A DNA stretch of 64,000 bases, taken from Pseudarthrobacter sp. MM222. Lineage in GTDB: Bacteria > Actinomycetota > Actinomycetes > Actinomycetales > Micrococcaceae. How positions within the stretch are numbered: position 1 is the stretch's first letter; each line of letters begins with the position of its first letter. This document shows positions 7,489-16,320 of the stretch, piece after piece. A program made the translations under genes and the position numbers. The notes under the pieces were generated by a model. That model did not search any database. It had not been told where the DNA came from and saw only the letters and a list, made by a program, of their open reading frames with translations. The stretch lies in contig NZ_OX352321.1 in assembly GCF_947090775.1 (NCBI RefSeq), positions 496,001-560,000 on the forward strand, written 5' to 3'.

Positions 7489-8658
7489 TCAGGCGCGGAC
7501 AGACTCGAGTTCGTTGCCGATCCGGCGCTCCAGCTCCGGAGCCCCGATCGTCTCCGAGCCTCCGTGCGCGCGCAGGAACATCAGCGCCTCCAGCCGCAGC
7601 AGGCGCCATTCCCGTTCCGCATCCGGGTTCGAGTTGTCGATCGAGCGGAAGATTTCCTTGTCGTACAGGTTCGGTTCGTTGAGCGAGCGCTGCCGCACCT
7701 TGGCGTTGATCCGGGCCTTGAACGGGTCCGTTTCCATGGTGTCCGGCGTACGGAGGAACTTCTCGTAGACGCTGGCACGTTCCTCCTGCCCGAGGCTGCG
7801 GCAGATGTAGCTGGAGAGGGCCAGGGCCGCCTCCACCGATGCCCACCGGCCGGGGTTCCCGTCGAAGGGCAGGACGTTGAGCAGGTCGGCGACGGCGAGG
7901 GCGTTCTCGGCGTCCTTGCGGAGGATGAACAGCTCGTGCGCCAGATCGCTGAGGTCCTTGAGGCAGCTGCCGGACTTGGGATTGATGCCCTTGGCCAGCC
8001 GCTCGGCGAGCAACTGCACGCCCACGGCGTCCGGGTGTGCCTCCGCCGCCGCTGCCACCACGGACTCCGATGTTCCTTCGGTAGACGGGATCAGTGCCAG
8101 GTCCTCCTCGCTTGGGCCGCTCGCTGCCGGCGGCGAAGCAGGCAGGGGAGGAACGACGACGGCGGGCGCCGCCGGGGGATTGCCGGCGGCTACAGCGGGG
8201 GATTCCGGAGTGGGGGCGCCCTCTGCGGCGTCTTCCTTCACCCTGCCAGCGCTGCCGGTGCCGTCGTTGACGCTGCCAGCGCTGCCGGTGCCGTCGTCGA
8301 CGGTGCCGCTGCCGCCGGCGATGCGGCCCGGAGCCTCCGCGCGCCCGTCCCCTTGGGCGGGACTTTGGCCTGCGGCGGGACGGTCGCCGCGAGCGGAAGC
8401 CTCGGACGCCTCGGAAGCCGCGGCTACGTCCTCGGGGGCAGCGAGGACCGTGACGGCGGAACCGGCAGCGATGCGCAGCATTCCGCCGCCGGTCAGGGTC
8501 GCGAGGACCAACGCGGGGGTGCCGAAATCGTCCGTTTCGACGTCCACACGCTGGATCTCTGCGGAGCGTTTGCCGTCCGGAAGGAGCAGGTGGTCGCCGG
8601 TCCGCAGAGATCCAGCCTGCTGTGCGCTGTAGTTCCGGGAGGCTCGCGGGTGGGTCAT
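7489..8658 (-). CDS. Hypothetical protein with DUF6707-like C-terminus
   Basis: 389 residues in three parts. Residues 1-75 look like a small beta-rich domain (LRTGDHLLLPDGKRSAEIQR). Residues 75-190 are a low-complexity Gly/Ala/Pro/Ser linker that includes an in-frame tandem repeat. Residues about 195-389 are a helical domain (LAERLAKGINPKSGSCLKDL, then WASVEAALALSSYICRSLGQ) resembling DUF6707. No signal peptide or membrane segment is seen, so it is probably cytoplasmic. The ATG has a modest ribosome site (TTAAGGACCCCCG). I do not know its function; the architecture suggests a binding or scaffold protein. Confidence 0.75.
   Translation of the reverse strand: MTHPRASRNYSAQQAGSLRTGDHLLLPDGKRSAEIQRVDVETDDFGTPALVLATLTGGGMLRIAAGSAVTVLAAPEDVAAASEASEASARGDRPAAGQSPAQGDGRAEAPGRIAGGSGTVDDGTGSAGSVNDGTGSAGRVKEDAAEGAPTPESPAVAAGNPPAAPAVVVPPLPASPPAASGPSEEDLALIPSTEGTSESVVAAAAEAHPDAVGVQLLAERLAKGINPKSGSCLKDLSDLAHELFILRKDAENALAVADLLNVLPFDGNPGRWASVEAALALSSYICRSLGQEERASVYEKFLRTPDTMETDPFKARINAKVRQRSLNEPNLYDKEIFRSIDNSNPDAEREWRLLRLEALMFLRAHGGSETIGAPELERRIGNELESVRA
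8243..8302. repeat. Two-unit 30-base tandem repeat inside a coding region
   Basis: Two consecutive 30-base units (8243-8272 and 8273-8302) differ at one position. They encode a repeated DGTGSAG-type linker in the DUF6707-like protein. Unit number may vary between strains. Confidence 0.75.
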
Positions 8659-8786
8659 CGGGGGTCCTTAATTCTCTTATGGTCCGCCCAACAGTCTACA
8701 AAGGCAGGTGGTGAAGTCGGGGACGCCGGGGTTGCCTCGAGCGTCCCGGGGACTCGGCCGGGCAGGCCTGGGCCGCCCGGCGGCCG

Positions 8787-9326
8787 TCAGTTGCCGACGC
8801 CTGCGAAGGCCAGTGCCTGACGGATCAGCGCCCCGCGGCCGCCGCTGAATTCGAGCTGCACATCCGAGCTCATCACTTCCTGCGGGGTCATCCAGGTGAG
8901 TTCGAGGGCGTCCTGCCGCGGCGTGCATTCACCGGTGACCGGGATGATGTACGCCAGCGCGACAGCGTGCTGGCGGTCGTCCGTGAATCCGGTGTGGGAC
9001 GGGGCGGGGAAGTATTCGGCAACGGTGAACGGGACCGGGCTGATGGGCAGCTGCGGGAACGCCAGCGGGCCGAGGTCCTTCTCCATGTGCCGCAGGAGCG
9101 CGGCGCGGATGGTCTCGCGGTAGAGCACGCGGCCGGACACGAGGGACCGGATCATGTTGCCGTCCTCGTCGGCCTGCAGCAGCGTGCCGACTTCATTCAC
9201 AAACCCGAGCGGATCCAGCCGAACTGGGACGGCCTCGACGTAGACCATCGGCAGCCGCCCCCGCGCCTCGAACAAGTCGTCTTCGGAGAGCCAGCCGGGA
9301 TTCGGGTCAGGAGTGCGAACGTTCAT
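8787..9326 (-). CDS. Nudix-fold family protein (DUF4916-like)
   Basis: 179 residues starting NVRTPDPNPGWLSEDDL. It resembles the actinobacterial 'NUDIX hydrolase family' group, but the canonical Nudix box (GX5EX7REUXEEXGU) is not complete; the corresponding region reads VLYRETIRAALLRHMEKDLG. Catalytic activity on a nucleoside diphosphate is therefore uncertain. The start ATG has no strong ribosome site; TAGAAC seven bases upstream could be a -10 for a leaderless message. It is separated by 128 bases from the DUF6707-like gene downstream. Confidence 0.75.
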   Translation of the reverse strand: MNVRTPDPNPGWLSEDDLFEARGRLPMVYVEAVPVRLDPLGFVNEVGTLLQADEDGNMIRSLVSGRVLYRETIRAALLRHMEKDLGPLAFPQLPISPVPFTVAEYFPAPSHTGFTDDRQHAVALAYIIPVTGECTPRQDALELTWMTPQEVMSSDVQLEFSGGRGALIRQALAFAGVGN

Positions 9327-9370
9327 GGTTAAGTTCTACCGCATCCCTGACCCGTTCCCCGCGCCGTCCC

Positions 9371-10003
9371 TCAGGTCGCCAGCACCGAGTCCAGCGGTTC
9401 GCCGGACGCAATCCGTGCCAGCAGCGCCGGTTCGGCGGCGTCGGAGGCCAGCGCCCGCGCCAGGACATCGGCCGCCGCCTGCGGCGCCAGGACGATCACG
9501 CCGTTGTCGTCCCCGAGCACCCAGTCGCCCGGATTGACCTGGATGCCGCCGCACTGCACCGGGACGTTCACGGCGGAGCCGCCGCTGTGCACGCGCTTGG
9601 TGGTCAGGCACGAGGTTCCGCGGGCGAAGACCGGCAGGCCGGTGGCGCGCAGTTCCAGGATGTCGGTGGCTACGCCGTCGACGACGACGCCGGCGGCGCC
9701 CTGCGCGGTGGCCGCCGCCGCGGTGACAGCGCCTACCGGCGCATGCCGGTGGTCACCGGACATATCCACGACCAGCACGGCGCCGGGATACAGCTCCAGC
9801 AGGGCGCGGTTCATGGCGAAGGCGTCATGGTCCGCGATGCGGACCGTGACGGCGGGGCCGGCCACCTTGACGCCGTCGAGCAGCGATCGGATGGCCGGGT
9901 CCACAAATCCGTCCTCCAGGAAATGCCCGATCGTCGGGTAACTGACGGCGGCGAGCCCCTCGGCGAGCCCGTCGACCAGCCCTTCGACCAGCGGGGCGCT
10001 CAC
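9371..10003 (-). CDS. RraA-family protein (HMG aldolase/oxaloacetate decarboxylase-like)
   Basis: 210 residues from a GTG whose last bases overlap the RidA stop (GTGA at 10000-10003); the frame extends upstream, but that stretch is Arg-rich out-of-frame sequence. The RraA fold is clear: GDHRHAPVGAVTAAAA, GAAGVVVDGVATDI, LPVFARG. In true 4-hydroxy-4-methyl-2-oxoglutarate aldolases the metal-site motif is GxVRD. Here it reads GVATD, so the Asp is kept but the substrate-binding Arg appears replaced by Thr. It is last in the MFS-ridA-rraA operon and may cleave or decarboxylate a 2-oxoacid, or be a non-catalytic relative. Confidence 0.85.
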   Translation of the reverse strand: MSAPLVEGLVDGLAEGLAAVSYPTIGHFLEDGFVDPAIRSLLDGVKVAGPAVTVRIADHDAFAMNRALLELYPGAVLVVDMSGDHRHAPVGAVTAAAATAQGAAGVVVDGVATDILELRATGLPVFARGTSCLTTKRVHSGGSAVNVPVQCGGIQVNPGDWVLGDDNGVIVLAPQAAADVLARALASDAAEPALLARIASGEPLDSVLAT

Positions 10004-10470
10004 AGCGCCTCCGCGGCGGCGTCGGGAACTGTACCCGGCACCGCGTCCCCGGCAACCACGGCGACGCAGTCGATTTCCAGCGAAACGCCCCAGAGACTCA
10101 CGCAAACGGTTGTCCGCGCCGGCTTGGCCGTTCCAAAGAATTCGGAGTAGACGCGGTTGTAGTCCTCGAGCCGGCCGGGATCGGTGAGATAGGCGTTGAC
10201 CTTGACCACGTGCTCAAGGCCGGACCCTGCCGCCTCCAGCACGGACCGGAGGTTGACAATGGTCTGCCGCACCTGATCCTCGAACGTGTCCGGCTGGTCA
10301 TCCAGCCCGCTGATCGCGGGAATCTGGCCGGCAGTGAACACGAAGCCGTTGGCGACGACCGCCTGCGAGAAAGGGCCGACGGCGGCCGCGCCGCCGGGGA
10401 TCTCCGCGATCCGGCGGACACGGCCCCCAACGGGAAGGACAGCGGCACGATCGGCGGGAAGCACCGTCAT
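10000..10470 (-). CDS. RidA-family enamine/imine deaminase
   Basis: 156 residues; the YjgF/RidA core is flanked by short extra ends. FSQAVVANGFVFTAGQIP, VVKVNAYLTDPGRLEDYN and PARTTV then LEIDCVAV match the family. The Arg of PARTTV (the RidA Arg105 equivalent that binds the 2-imino acid carboxylate) and the Glu of LEID are present. RidA proteins hydrolyse reactive enamines/imines to 2-oxoacids plus ammonia. Both gene borders are four-base overlaps (with the MFS gene upstream and rraA downstream), so translation is coupled. Its presence suggests the imported compound passes through an imine or enamine. Confidence 0.9.
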   Translation of the reverse strand: MTVLPADRAAVLPVGGRVRRIAEIPGGAAAVGPFSQAVVANGFVFTAGQIPAISGLDDQPDTFEDQVRQTIVNLRSVLEAAGSGLEHVVKVNAYLTDPGRLEDYNRVYSEFFGTAKPARTTVCVSLWGVSLEIDCVAVVAGDAVPGTVPDAAAEAL

Positions 10471-11831
10471 TTGGCTGCCGCTGCTTCGGTGGAGGCTTCT
10501 GCGGGGGCAATATCGACGGCGTCGATGTTGCCGTGCCGGGTTTCCGTCAGGACAAACAAGGCGCCCAGCGACACGAGGGAGGCGGCCATGATGTACCAGG
10601 CGATGGAGGAACTCTGGTGGGTCACGCCCAGCAGCCAGGTGGTGATGAACGGTGTGGCCGCGCTGCCGAGGAGCCCGGAGAGCATGTAGGCGACGGACAG
10701 GCCCGAGTAGCGGACCTTGGACCCGAAGAGCTCGGCCAGGAACGTCGCGATCGGGCCGTAGTTGGCAGCGAAGGCCGTCATCATGGCCAGGTAGGCCACG
10801 AAGAGCAGCGGCACGGACTTGGTGTCCATCAGCCAGAACATCGGGAAGGCCAGGGCCGCCTCCGCGGCAACGCCGGCGTAGATGATCGGCTTGCGGCCGT
10901 ACTTGTCAGAGAGCTGGCCGAAGAACGGGATCAGGACGAAGCACAGGGCGCAAGCGGCCAGCACCACCCACAGCATGAGGGCCTCCGAGTGGCCCAGTTC
11001 CTTCTTGCCGTAGGACACGCCGGACGCGACGAGCAGCGTGAACGTGCTGCCGGTGGACAGCGTGGCGACACCGCCGAGGATGACCTGCTTCCAGTACCTG
11101 GCCATCAGCGCCGCGAAGGGCAGTTTGGCTTTGGCGCCGGCGTCCTTGACCGCCTGGAAGGACGGGGTTTCCTCGATGTGCAGCCGGATGTAGATGCCCA
11201 CCGCCACGAGCAGTGCGGAGGCCAGGAACGGGATGCGCCAGCCCCAGCTGAGGAGGGCTTCGGTGCTGACGCTCGAGGCGACAATGAGGAACGCGACATT
11301 GGCAATCAGGGTACCGGCGGGGACGCCCACCTGGACCAGGGAACCGTAGAACCCGCGCCGGGACGGGGGAGCATGCTCCACCGTCATCAGGACGGCGCCG
11401 CCCCATTCGCCGCCCAGGGCCAGGCCCTGGATGACGCGCAGGAAGAGCAGCAGCAGCGGCGCCATGATGCCGATGCTGTTGTAGTCCGGCAGCAGACCGA
11501 TGGCGAAGGTGGCTGCGCCCATGGTCAGCAGCGAAATCAGCAGCATGGACTTCCGGCCCAGCCGGTCCCCGAAGTGGCCGAAGATGATGGCGCCGACCAT
11601 GCGGGCGATGTAGGCCGAAGCGAAGGTGCCGAAGGCGAGCATGGTGCCCACGATGGGGTCGAAGCTGGGGAAGAAGATCTTATTGAACACCAGCGCGGAT
11701 GCTGTGCCGAATACAAAGAGGTCGTACCATTCGACGGTGGTGCCGATGACGCTGGCGAGGGCAATTTTGCGCATTTTGGCCAGGTCCAGCCGGGCAGCCG
11801 CGTGGGATGTGGTTTCTACCAATTGAGCCAT
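10467..11831 (-). CDS. MFS transporter, metabolite:H+ symporter (MHS) type
   Basis: 454 residues from an ATG preceded by GGAGATATTG; the longer open frame upstream has no ribosome site. Twelve membrane segments are expected. The family signatures are VEWYDLFVFG in the first segment and GHFGDRLGRKSML in loop 2-3, as in ShiA/ProP/KgtP-type importers of organic acids, betaines or shikimate. It is first gene of a three-gene operon with ridA and rraA and is preceded by a CRP-like site at 11891-11906. The substrate is probably a small carboxylic acid or amide of the same pathway as the divergently placed catabolic operon. Confidence 0.9.
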   Translation of the reverse strand: MAQLVETTSHAAARLDLAKMRKIALASVIGTTVEWYDLFVFGTASALVFNKIFFPSFDPIVGTMLAFGTFASAYIARMVGAIIFGHFGDRLGRKSMLLISLLTMGAATFAIGLLPDYNSIGIMAPLLLLFLRVIQGLALGGEWGGAVLMTVEHAPPSRRGFYGSLVQVGVPAGTLIANVAFLIVASSVSTEALLSWGWRIPFLASALLVAVGIYIRLHIEETPSFQAVKDAGAKAKLPFAALMARYWKQVILGGVATLSTGSTFTLLVASGVSYGKKELGHSEALMLWVVLAACALCFVLIPFFGQLSDKYGRKPIIYAGVAAEAALAFPMFWLMDTKSVPLLFVAYLAMMTAFAANYGPIATFLAELFGSKVRYSGLSVAYMLSGLLGSAATPFITTWLLGVTHQSSSIAWYIMAASLVSLGALFVLTETRHGNIDAVDIAPAEASTEAAAAK

Positions 11832-11890
11832 CAATATCTCCAGATGGGGTGCGGGGACGATTGTCCGGTGCAAGGTAGTAGCCACTATTC

Positions 11891-11906
11891 TGTGTTGGTG
11901 ATCACA
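11891..11906. promoter_or_regulatory. Candidate CRP/GlxR-type site
   Basis: TGTGT-TGGTGA-TCACA matches the TGTGA-N6-TCACA palindrome with one mismatch. It lies 60 bases upstream of the MFS start. A second palindrome, TGTGT-gttt-ACACA, lies at 11945-11958 just past the PucR gene. Carbon-source control is plausible for a catabolic operon. Confidence 0.45.
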
Positions 11907-11962
11907 CCTCAATGGCGGAAACCCCACCAAAGAAGGGCCGAATGTGTGTGTTTACACAACCG

Positions 11963-13144
11963 CTAGGCCCAAGCGACCACCAGCCGGGCGGCCTGGGCCG
12001 GAACGGCCAAGTCGATTCCGGTCAGTTCCTGGAAGCGGTTGAGCCGGTTCAGGATCGTGTTCCGGTGGCAGAAGAGCTGCTCGGCCGTGGCCGTGATGTT
12101 CCCGGTGGACAGGTAGTGCTGCACGGTTTCCATCAGGCGCTCGCGTTCCCCGCCGCGGCATTCCGCCATGTCCTCCTCCAGCTGGGCGGCGAGGTCGAGG
12201 CCGGCGTCCTGAAGGTTCTGCTGGGCCAGGCGGGTCCACGCCGCATCGGCGGACAGGGGACCGGCGTCGCCCGGGCGGAGCAGGGCCGCGAGGCTCTCTG
12301 CAGTGCGGGCGGCGGCGGGAAGGCCGCGCAGCCCGTGCACCTCCGGGACGTAGCCGCACGGAATGTCGGCAAGGAGCGGCGGCAGCGGCGGCGCACTCCG
12401 GGTTTCCCTGGGCCGGCCAGGAAGCAGAGGCCAAAACAGGTAGGTATTCCCGCCTGATTCGTGCAGGAACAGCTTGTAGCGGCGCTGGCCGGAGCCGAAC
12501 TGGGTGGCGGCCGCACGCAGCCGTGCCCCGGCTTCGCCGCTGGCGGCCAGGAGGCCGCACCGCGAATCCGGCCCGATGCCCAGGGCGGAGCCGACCTGCG
12601 AGGACGTTTCGGCCGAGGGCGTGCTCTGATTGAAGAGCCGCGCGATGAATTCGTGCTGGATGCTGGACTCCTCCTGGGCCATGCGCACCCGCTCCGTCAG
12701 GTAGCTCATGTGGGTCCGGGTGGCGAACTCGTCGACGACCCGCCAGACCAGATCCACCCGGGAAGCGAGCAGGCCCGCATCCTCCGGTGCGGCGATCTCC
12801 AGGAGATCGGCCCACAGGATGCTGAAGTCCAGCCGCACGGCCGACGTCAAAGACTCCGGCGGGATTCCGGCGCGTGCCCGCTTGGAGCCGAGGTCCGAGG
12901 CGAAGGCGAGCAGCCCGTCCCGTGCCCTGGCCTCCGGGCCGCCCCGCAGCCCGTGGATGAGCCGGCGGAATGTTTCCCGTGCAGTGTCCCGGATTTCGAG
13001 GACAGTCACCTGGCTTTCGCCGTATTCCGGAATTTGCCGGACCCGGGCGGTGAATGCTTGGGCCAGGATGTCCAGCCGTCCTTCCAGCTGGTCCACCAGC
13101 TCACTCCAGCGGAACTCCGCGCCCGGCGATTGGAAATTGTGCAT
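11963..13144 (-). CDS. PucR/CdaR-family helix-turn-helix regulator
   Basis: 393 residues from ATG 13142-13144; a GTG two codons upstream is equally possible, and neither has a strong ribosome site. The C-terminal PucR HTH (VQHYLSTGNITATAEQLF, then HRNTILNRLNRF) is unmistakable. The N-terminal 180 residues are helical sensor sequence (RsbRD-like), and the middle resembles a degenerate GGDEF-like CdaR domain. PucR-type proteins usually activate neighbouring catabolic operons when a pathway intermediate is present (allantoin, amino acids, GABA, sugar acids). It lies between the two catabolic arms and is divergent from the second importer. Confidence 0.9.
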   Translation of the reverse strand: MHNFQSPGAEFRWSELVDQLEGRLDILAQAFTARVRQIPEYGESQVTVLEIRDTARETFRRLIHGLRGGPEARARDGLLAFASDLGSKRARAGIPPESLTSAVRLDFSILWADLLEIAAPEDAGLLASRVDLVWRVVDEFATRTHMSYLTERVRMAQEESSIQHEFIARLFNQSTPSAETSSQVGSALGIGPDSRCGLLAASGEAGARLRAAATQFGSGQRRYKLFLHESGGNTYLFWPLLPGRPRETRSAPPLPPLLADIPCGYVPEVHGLRGLPAAARTAESLAALLRPGDAGPLSADAAWTRLAQQNLQDAGLDLAAQLEEDMAECRGGERERLMETVQHYLSTGNITATAEQLFCHRNTILNRLNRFQELTGIDLAVPAQAARLVVAWA

Positions 13145-13177
13145 TTTCACATTCTAGGGCCCGGAATGCGGGGCGCA

Positions 13178-13209
13178 CTGCTAGTTTTTTTGGAAAAAGC
13201 TACTGGCAG
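13178..13209. promoter_or_regulatory. Inverted repeat between pucR-type gene and MFS operon
   Basis: CTGCTAGT at 13178-13185 pairs with ACTGGCAG at 13202-13209 (7 of 8), around an A/T-rich centre of T and A runs. It lies in the 204-base divergent control region and is the best candidate there for a PucR-type regulator's operator. Confidence 0.4.
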
Positions 13210-13348
13210 AATTGAACGAAGAACAAGGGTGAGCCCAATCACACCCCCCGGCACCCTCCGCCTGGAGCACCACCGACGGCATTTTCGCCGAACGGGGTGG
13301 GGCTGCACCGGCACCAGCAAAGACCAGTCACATTTCTTTGGAGTAAAC

Positions 13349-14686
13349 ATGGCAAGCAGCGCAAGCAACGCCACCACCATCCCCAGCCCGCAGTCGCCAG
13401 GGCCAGTCGATGAGAGCGTGGCCAAGAAAGTCGCCCTCGCGGCCCTCGTCGGAACGGCGCTGGAGTGGTACGACTTCTTCCTGTTCACCACCGCCGCGGC
13501 ACTGGTGTTCAACGCGCAGTACTTCGTGTCCCAGGACCCCTTCGTATCGGCGATGAGCTCCTTCGCCACCCTGGCGGTTGGGTTCGTGGCCCGCCCGATC
13601 GGCGGCTTCATCTTCGGTTCCCTGGGCGACAAGATCGGCCGCAAAAAGATCCTGATGGTCACCATCGTGGGCATCGGCGTCGTGACCGGCCTGATCGGTC
13701 TCCTGCCCAACTACATGACCATCGGCGTGGCGGCTCCCGTCCTTCTGGTCGCGCTGCGGATCCTGCAGGGCCTCGCCGTCGGCGGCGAATGGAGCGGCGC
13801 GGTGATCATCGCCGTCGAAAACGCCCCCGTTGCCAAGCGGGCCCGCTACGCGGCCCTGCCGCAGATCGGGTCCCCGATCGGCACGATCCTTTCCTCGGGC
13901 GGCTTCTTCGGAATGCTGTACCTGGTGGGCCAGACCAACTTCGACGCGTGGGGCTGGCGCATCCCGTTCATCGCGGCGCTCCCGCTGCTGGCCGTCTCCA
14001 TGTGGATCCGCAGCAAGCTCAGCGAGTCCCCGGAATTCGAAGCGCTCATGGAGTCCGGCGAGACCGAGCATGCCCCCATCCGCGGCGTGCTGACGAAGAG
14101 CTGGCGCCAGATCCTGGTGGGCATGTGCTCCGCGTTGCTGGGCATCGGCGGTTTCTACCTCATCACCAGCTTCGTGGTCTTTTACGGCACCAAGGTGCTC
14201 AAGATGCCCTACGAAACCCTGCTGCTGGGCTCGCTCCTCGCCGCGGTCTTCGAGATCTTCGTCCTGATCTGGGCCGGGCGCATGGGCGAAAAGTACGGCG
14301 CCAGCAAGGTCATCCTCTGGGGCGGCGTGGCGTCCGCGCTCGTGGCCGTCCCGGTGTTCCTGGCCATCGACACCGCCATCCCCGCCCTGGTAATCCTTGC
14401 CATGATCATCGGCGTGTGCACCCTGTCCGTCCCGTACGCCGTGTCCGGAACGGCCCTCACCGCGCTTTTCGCCACGAAGGTCCGCTACACCGGCGTTGCC
14501 ATCACCTCCAACAGCGCCGGCGTCATCTCCGGCTTCGTGCCGCTGATCGCCACCGCCCTCGTGGCCGCGAACGGCAACTCGTTCTGGCCGGGTGCCATCA
14601 TCCTGCTGGTCGTGTCCGTGCTGACCGCACTGTCCGGCATCCTCCTCCCCGCACTGAGCATTGAAGAAAAGGGAATGAAGCATTGA
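13349..14686 (+). CDS. MFS transporter, MHS type (second copy)
   Basis: 445 residues from the ATG with GGAG five bases upstream. The first helix has LEWYDFFLFTTAAALVF and loop 2-3 has FGSLGDKIGRKKILM, the same subfamily as the importer at 10467 but clearly divergent in sequence. It heads an operon of five catabolic genes (TPP enzyme, aldehyde dehydrogenase, amidohydrolase, M20 hydrolase) with gaps of 20 bases or less, so it most likely imports the pathway's substrate. The stop overlaps the next gene's TTG start (TTGA at 14683-14686). Confidence 0.9.
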   Translation: MASSASNATTIPSPQSPGPVDESVAKKVALAALVGTALEWYDFFLFTTAAALVFNAQYFVSQDPFVSAMSSFATLAVGFVARPIGGFIFGSLGDKIGRKKILMVTIVGIGVVTGLIGLLPNYMTIGVAAPVLLVALRILQGLAVGGEWSGAVIIAVENAPVAKRARYAALPQIGSPIGTILSSGGFFGMLYLVGQTNFDAWGWRIPFIAALPLLAVSMWIRSKLSESPEFEALMESGETEHAPIRGVLTKSWRQILVGMCSALLGIGGFYLITSFVVFYGTKVLKMPYETLLLGSLLAAVFEIFVLIWAGRMGEKYGASKVILWGGVASALVAVPVFLAIDTAIPALVILAMIIGVCTLSVPYAVSGTALTALFATKVRYTGVAITSNSAGVISGFVPLIATALVAANGNSFWPGAIILLVVSVLTALSGILLPALSIEEKGMKH

Positions 14687-16308
14687 GCACTACAACCACC
14701 GCCGGGCACCTGATTGTTGCCCAGCTGGAACGAGCCGGCATCCAGCGCGTCTACGGCGTCCCCGGAGAGAGCTTCCTGGACGTGCTGGACGGCCTGCACG
14801 GATCCTCCATTGAAACCGTGGTGACCCGCCACGAAGGCGGCGCCGGGTTCATGGCCCTCGCCGAGGGCCGGCTTACGGAGCTTCCGGGCGTCGCCATGGT
14901 GACCCGGGGTCCCGGCGCGGCCAACGCCTTCATCGCCATCCACACCGCGCACCAGGACGCCACCCCGATGATCCTGTTCGTCGGCCTCATCCCGGTCGCG
15001 GACCGCGGCCGGGAGTCGTTCCAGGAGTTCGACATCAACGCCTGGTTCGGCAGCACGGCAAAGAAGGTCGTGACGCTCGACGACGCCGCCTCCGCGGCCC
15101 GCGTGGTGGACGACGCCATCTTCACGGCGCTCAGCGGCCGCCCGGGTCCCGTGGTGATCGGCCTGCCCGAAGACGTCCTTGTCCATGCCATTGAATCCGG
15201 CACCGTGGAGCCGCGCACCGCCGCCCGGACCGAACCATCAGCGGCAGATCTCGCCGGTCTCGAGGCGAAGCTGGCAGGGGCCCGGAAGCCCCTGATCGTG
15301 GTGGGCGGCGAAGGCTGGGACCAGGAGTCCTCCGACGCCCTGGCCGGGTGGGCCTCCCGCCACGGCGTCCCCGTGCTCGCGGACTTCCGCGCCTACGACG
15401 CCGTCCCGCACGCCAGCGACTCCTACGCCGGGTACCTCGGCTACGCCCGCAGCGACGCCAACGCCCGCCGACTCGACGAGGCCGACTTGCTGGTGTTCGT
15501 CGGCTGCGTCCGCGCCGATGTGCTCTCTGACGGCTACAAGCGCGGCCTGGATGCCGTCACCGTGGTGGTCAACCCCGACGCGGACCTGCTGGGCCACTTC
15601 GGCCGGCTGGACCAGCACATTCCCGCCCACGTCGCGCCCTTCGCCCGGGCGCTCGCCGCCACGGAATCCGCAGTGGAACCGGCGGCCGGCTGGCTGGCCG
15701 GCGCCCGCGCGGACTACGAAAAGTTCTCCGCCGCGCGGCCGGACGGTGGCACCGGAGTGGACCTCGCCGTCGTGATGGAAATCCTCAAGCAGGAAATGGA
15801 CGACGACGCCGTCATCACCTACGGGGCCGGGAACCACTCGCTGTGGCCGGCCCGCTACCTCAAGCACAACACCGCGAACTCACTCGCCGCGCCCCGCAAC
15901 GGTGCCATGGGCATGGGGATCCCGGCGGCGGTGGCTGCCTCCCTGGCCTACCCCGGCCGCCAGGTGATCTCCGTGGCCGGTGACGGCTGCTTTCTGATGA
16001 ACGGCCAGGAAATTGCGACGGCCATGGGGCACGGCGGGAAGTTCATCGCCCTCGTGGTGGACAACGGCATCTTTGCCACCATCCGGGAACACCAGGAGGG
16101 ACATTACCCGGGCCGCCCCTCGGGAACCCACATGACCAACCCCGACTTCGCCGCGCTGGCCCGGTCTTACGGCGGCTACGGCGAACGCGTGGAGAAGGCC
16201 GAGGACTTCGGCGCAGCCTTCCGCCGCGCCGTTGCATCCGGGCTGCCCGCGGTCCTGCACCTCCCGCAGGATCCCACCACCCGCTCACCCAAAACTGCCA
16301 GCAACTGA
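14683..16308 (+). CDS. Thiamine-diphosphate-dependent enzyme (2-oxoacid decarboxylase/acetolactate synthase-like)
   Basis: 541 residues, normal for the three-domain TPP family. It starts at a TTG (14683-14685) overlapping the upstream stop; no ATG or GTG fits better. The catalytic Glu lies in VTRHEGGAGFMA, so it is not a glyoxylate carboligase, which lacks this Glu. The TPP/Mg motif is AGDGCFLMNGQEIATAMGHG followed by VVDN. The middle domain shows no obvious FAD-binding requirement. With an aldehyde dehydrogenase next door, decarboxylation of a 2-oxoacid to an aldehyde is the likeliest reaction, as in benzoylformate or phenylpyruvate decarboxylases. Confidence 0.85.
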   Translation: MSTTTTAGHLIVAQLERAGIQRVYGVPGESFLDVLDGLHGSSIETVVTRHEGGAGFMALAEGRLTELPGVAMVTRGPGAANAFIAIHTAHQDATPMILFVGLIPVADRGRESFQEFDINAWFGSTAKKVVTLDDAASAARVVDDAIFTALSGRPGPVVIGLPEDVLVHAIESGTVEPRTAARTEPSAADLAGLEAKLAGARKPLIVVGGEGWDQESSDALAGWASRHGVPVLADFRAYDAVPHASDSYAGYLGYARSDANARRLDEADLLVFVGCVRADVLSDGYKRGLDAVTVVVNPDADLLGHFGRLDQHIPAHVAPFARALAATESAVEPAAGWLAGARADYEKFSAARPDGGTGVDLAVVMEILKQEMDDDAVITYGAGNHSLWPARYLKHNTANSLAAPRNGAMGMGIPAAVAASLAYPGRQVISVAGDGCFLMNGQEIATAMGHGGKFIALVVDNGIFATIREHQEGHYPGRPSGTHMTNPDFAALARSYGGYGERVEKAEDFGAAFRRAVASGLPAVLHLPQDPTTRSPKTASN

Positions 16309-16320
16309 CCGGAGCCCGCC

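Noticed and set aside
14683..16308. Glyoxylate carboligase, which with PucR and an allantoate-type hydrolase would give purine degradation
   Set aside because: The catalytic Glu that carboligase lacks is present (RHEGGA), and no allantoinase, urate or ureidoglycolate genes are nearby.
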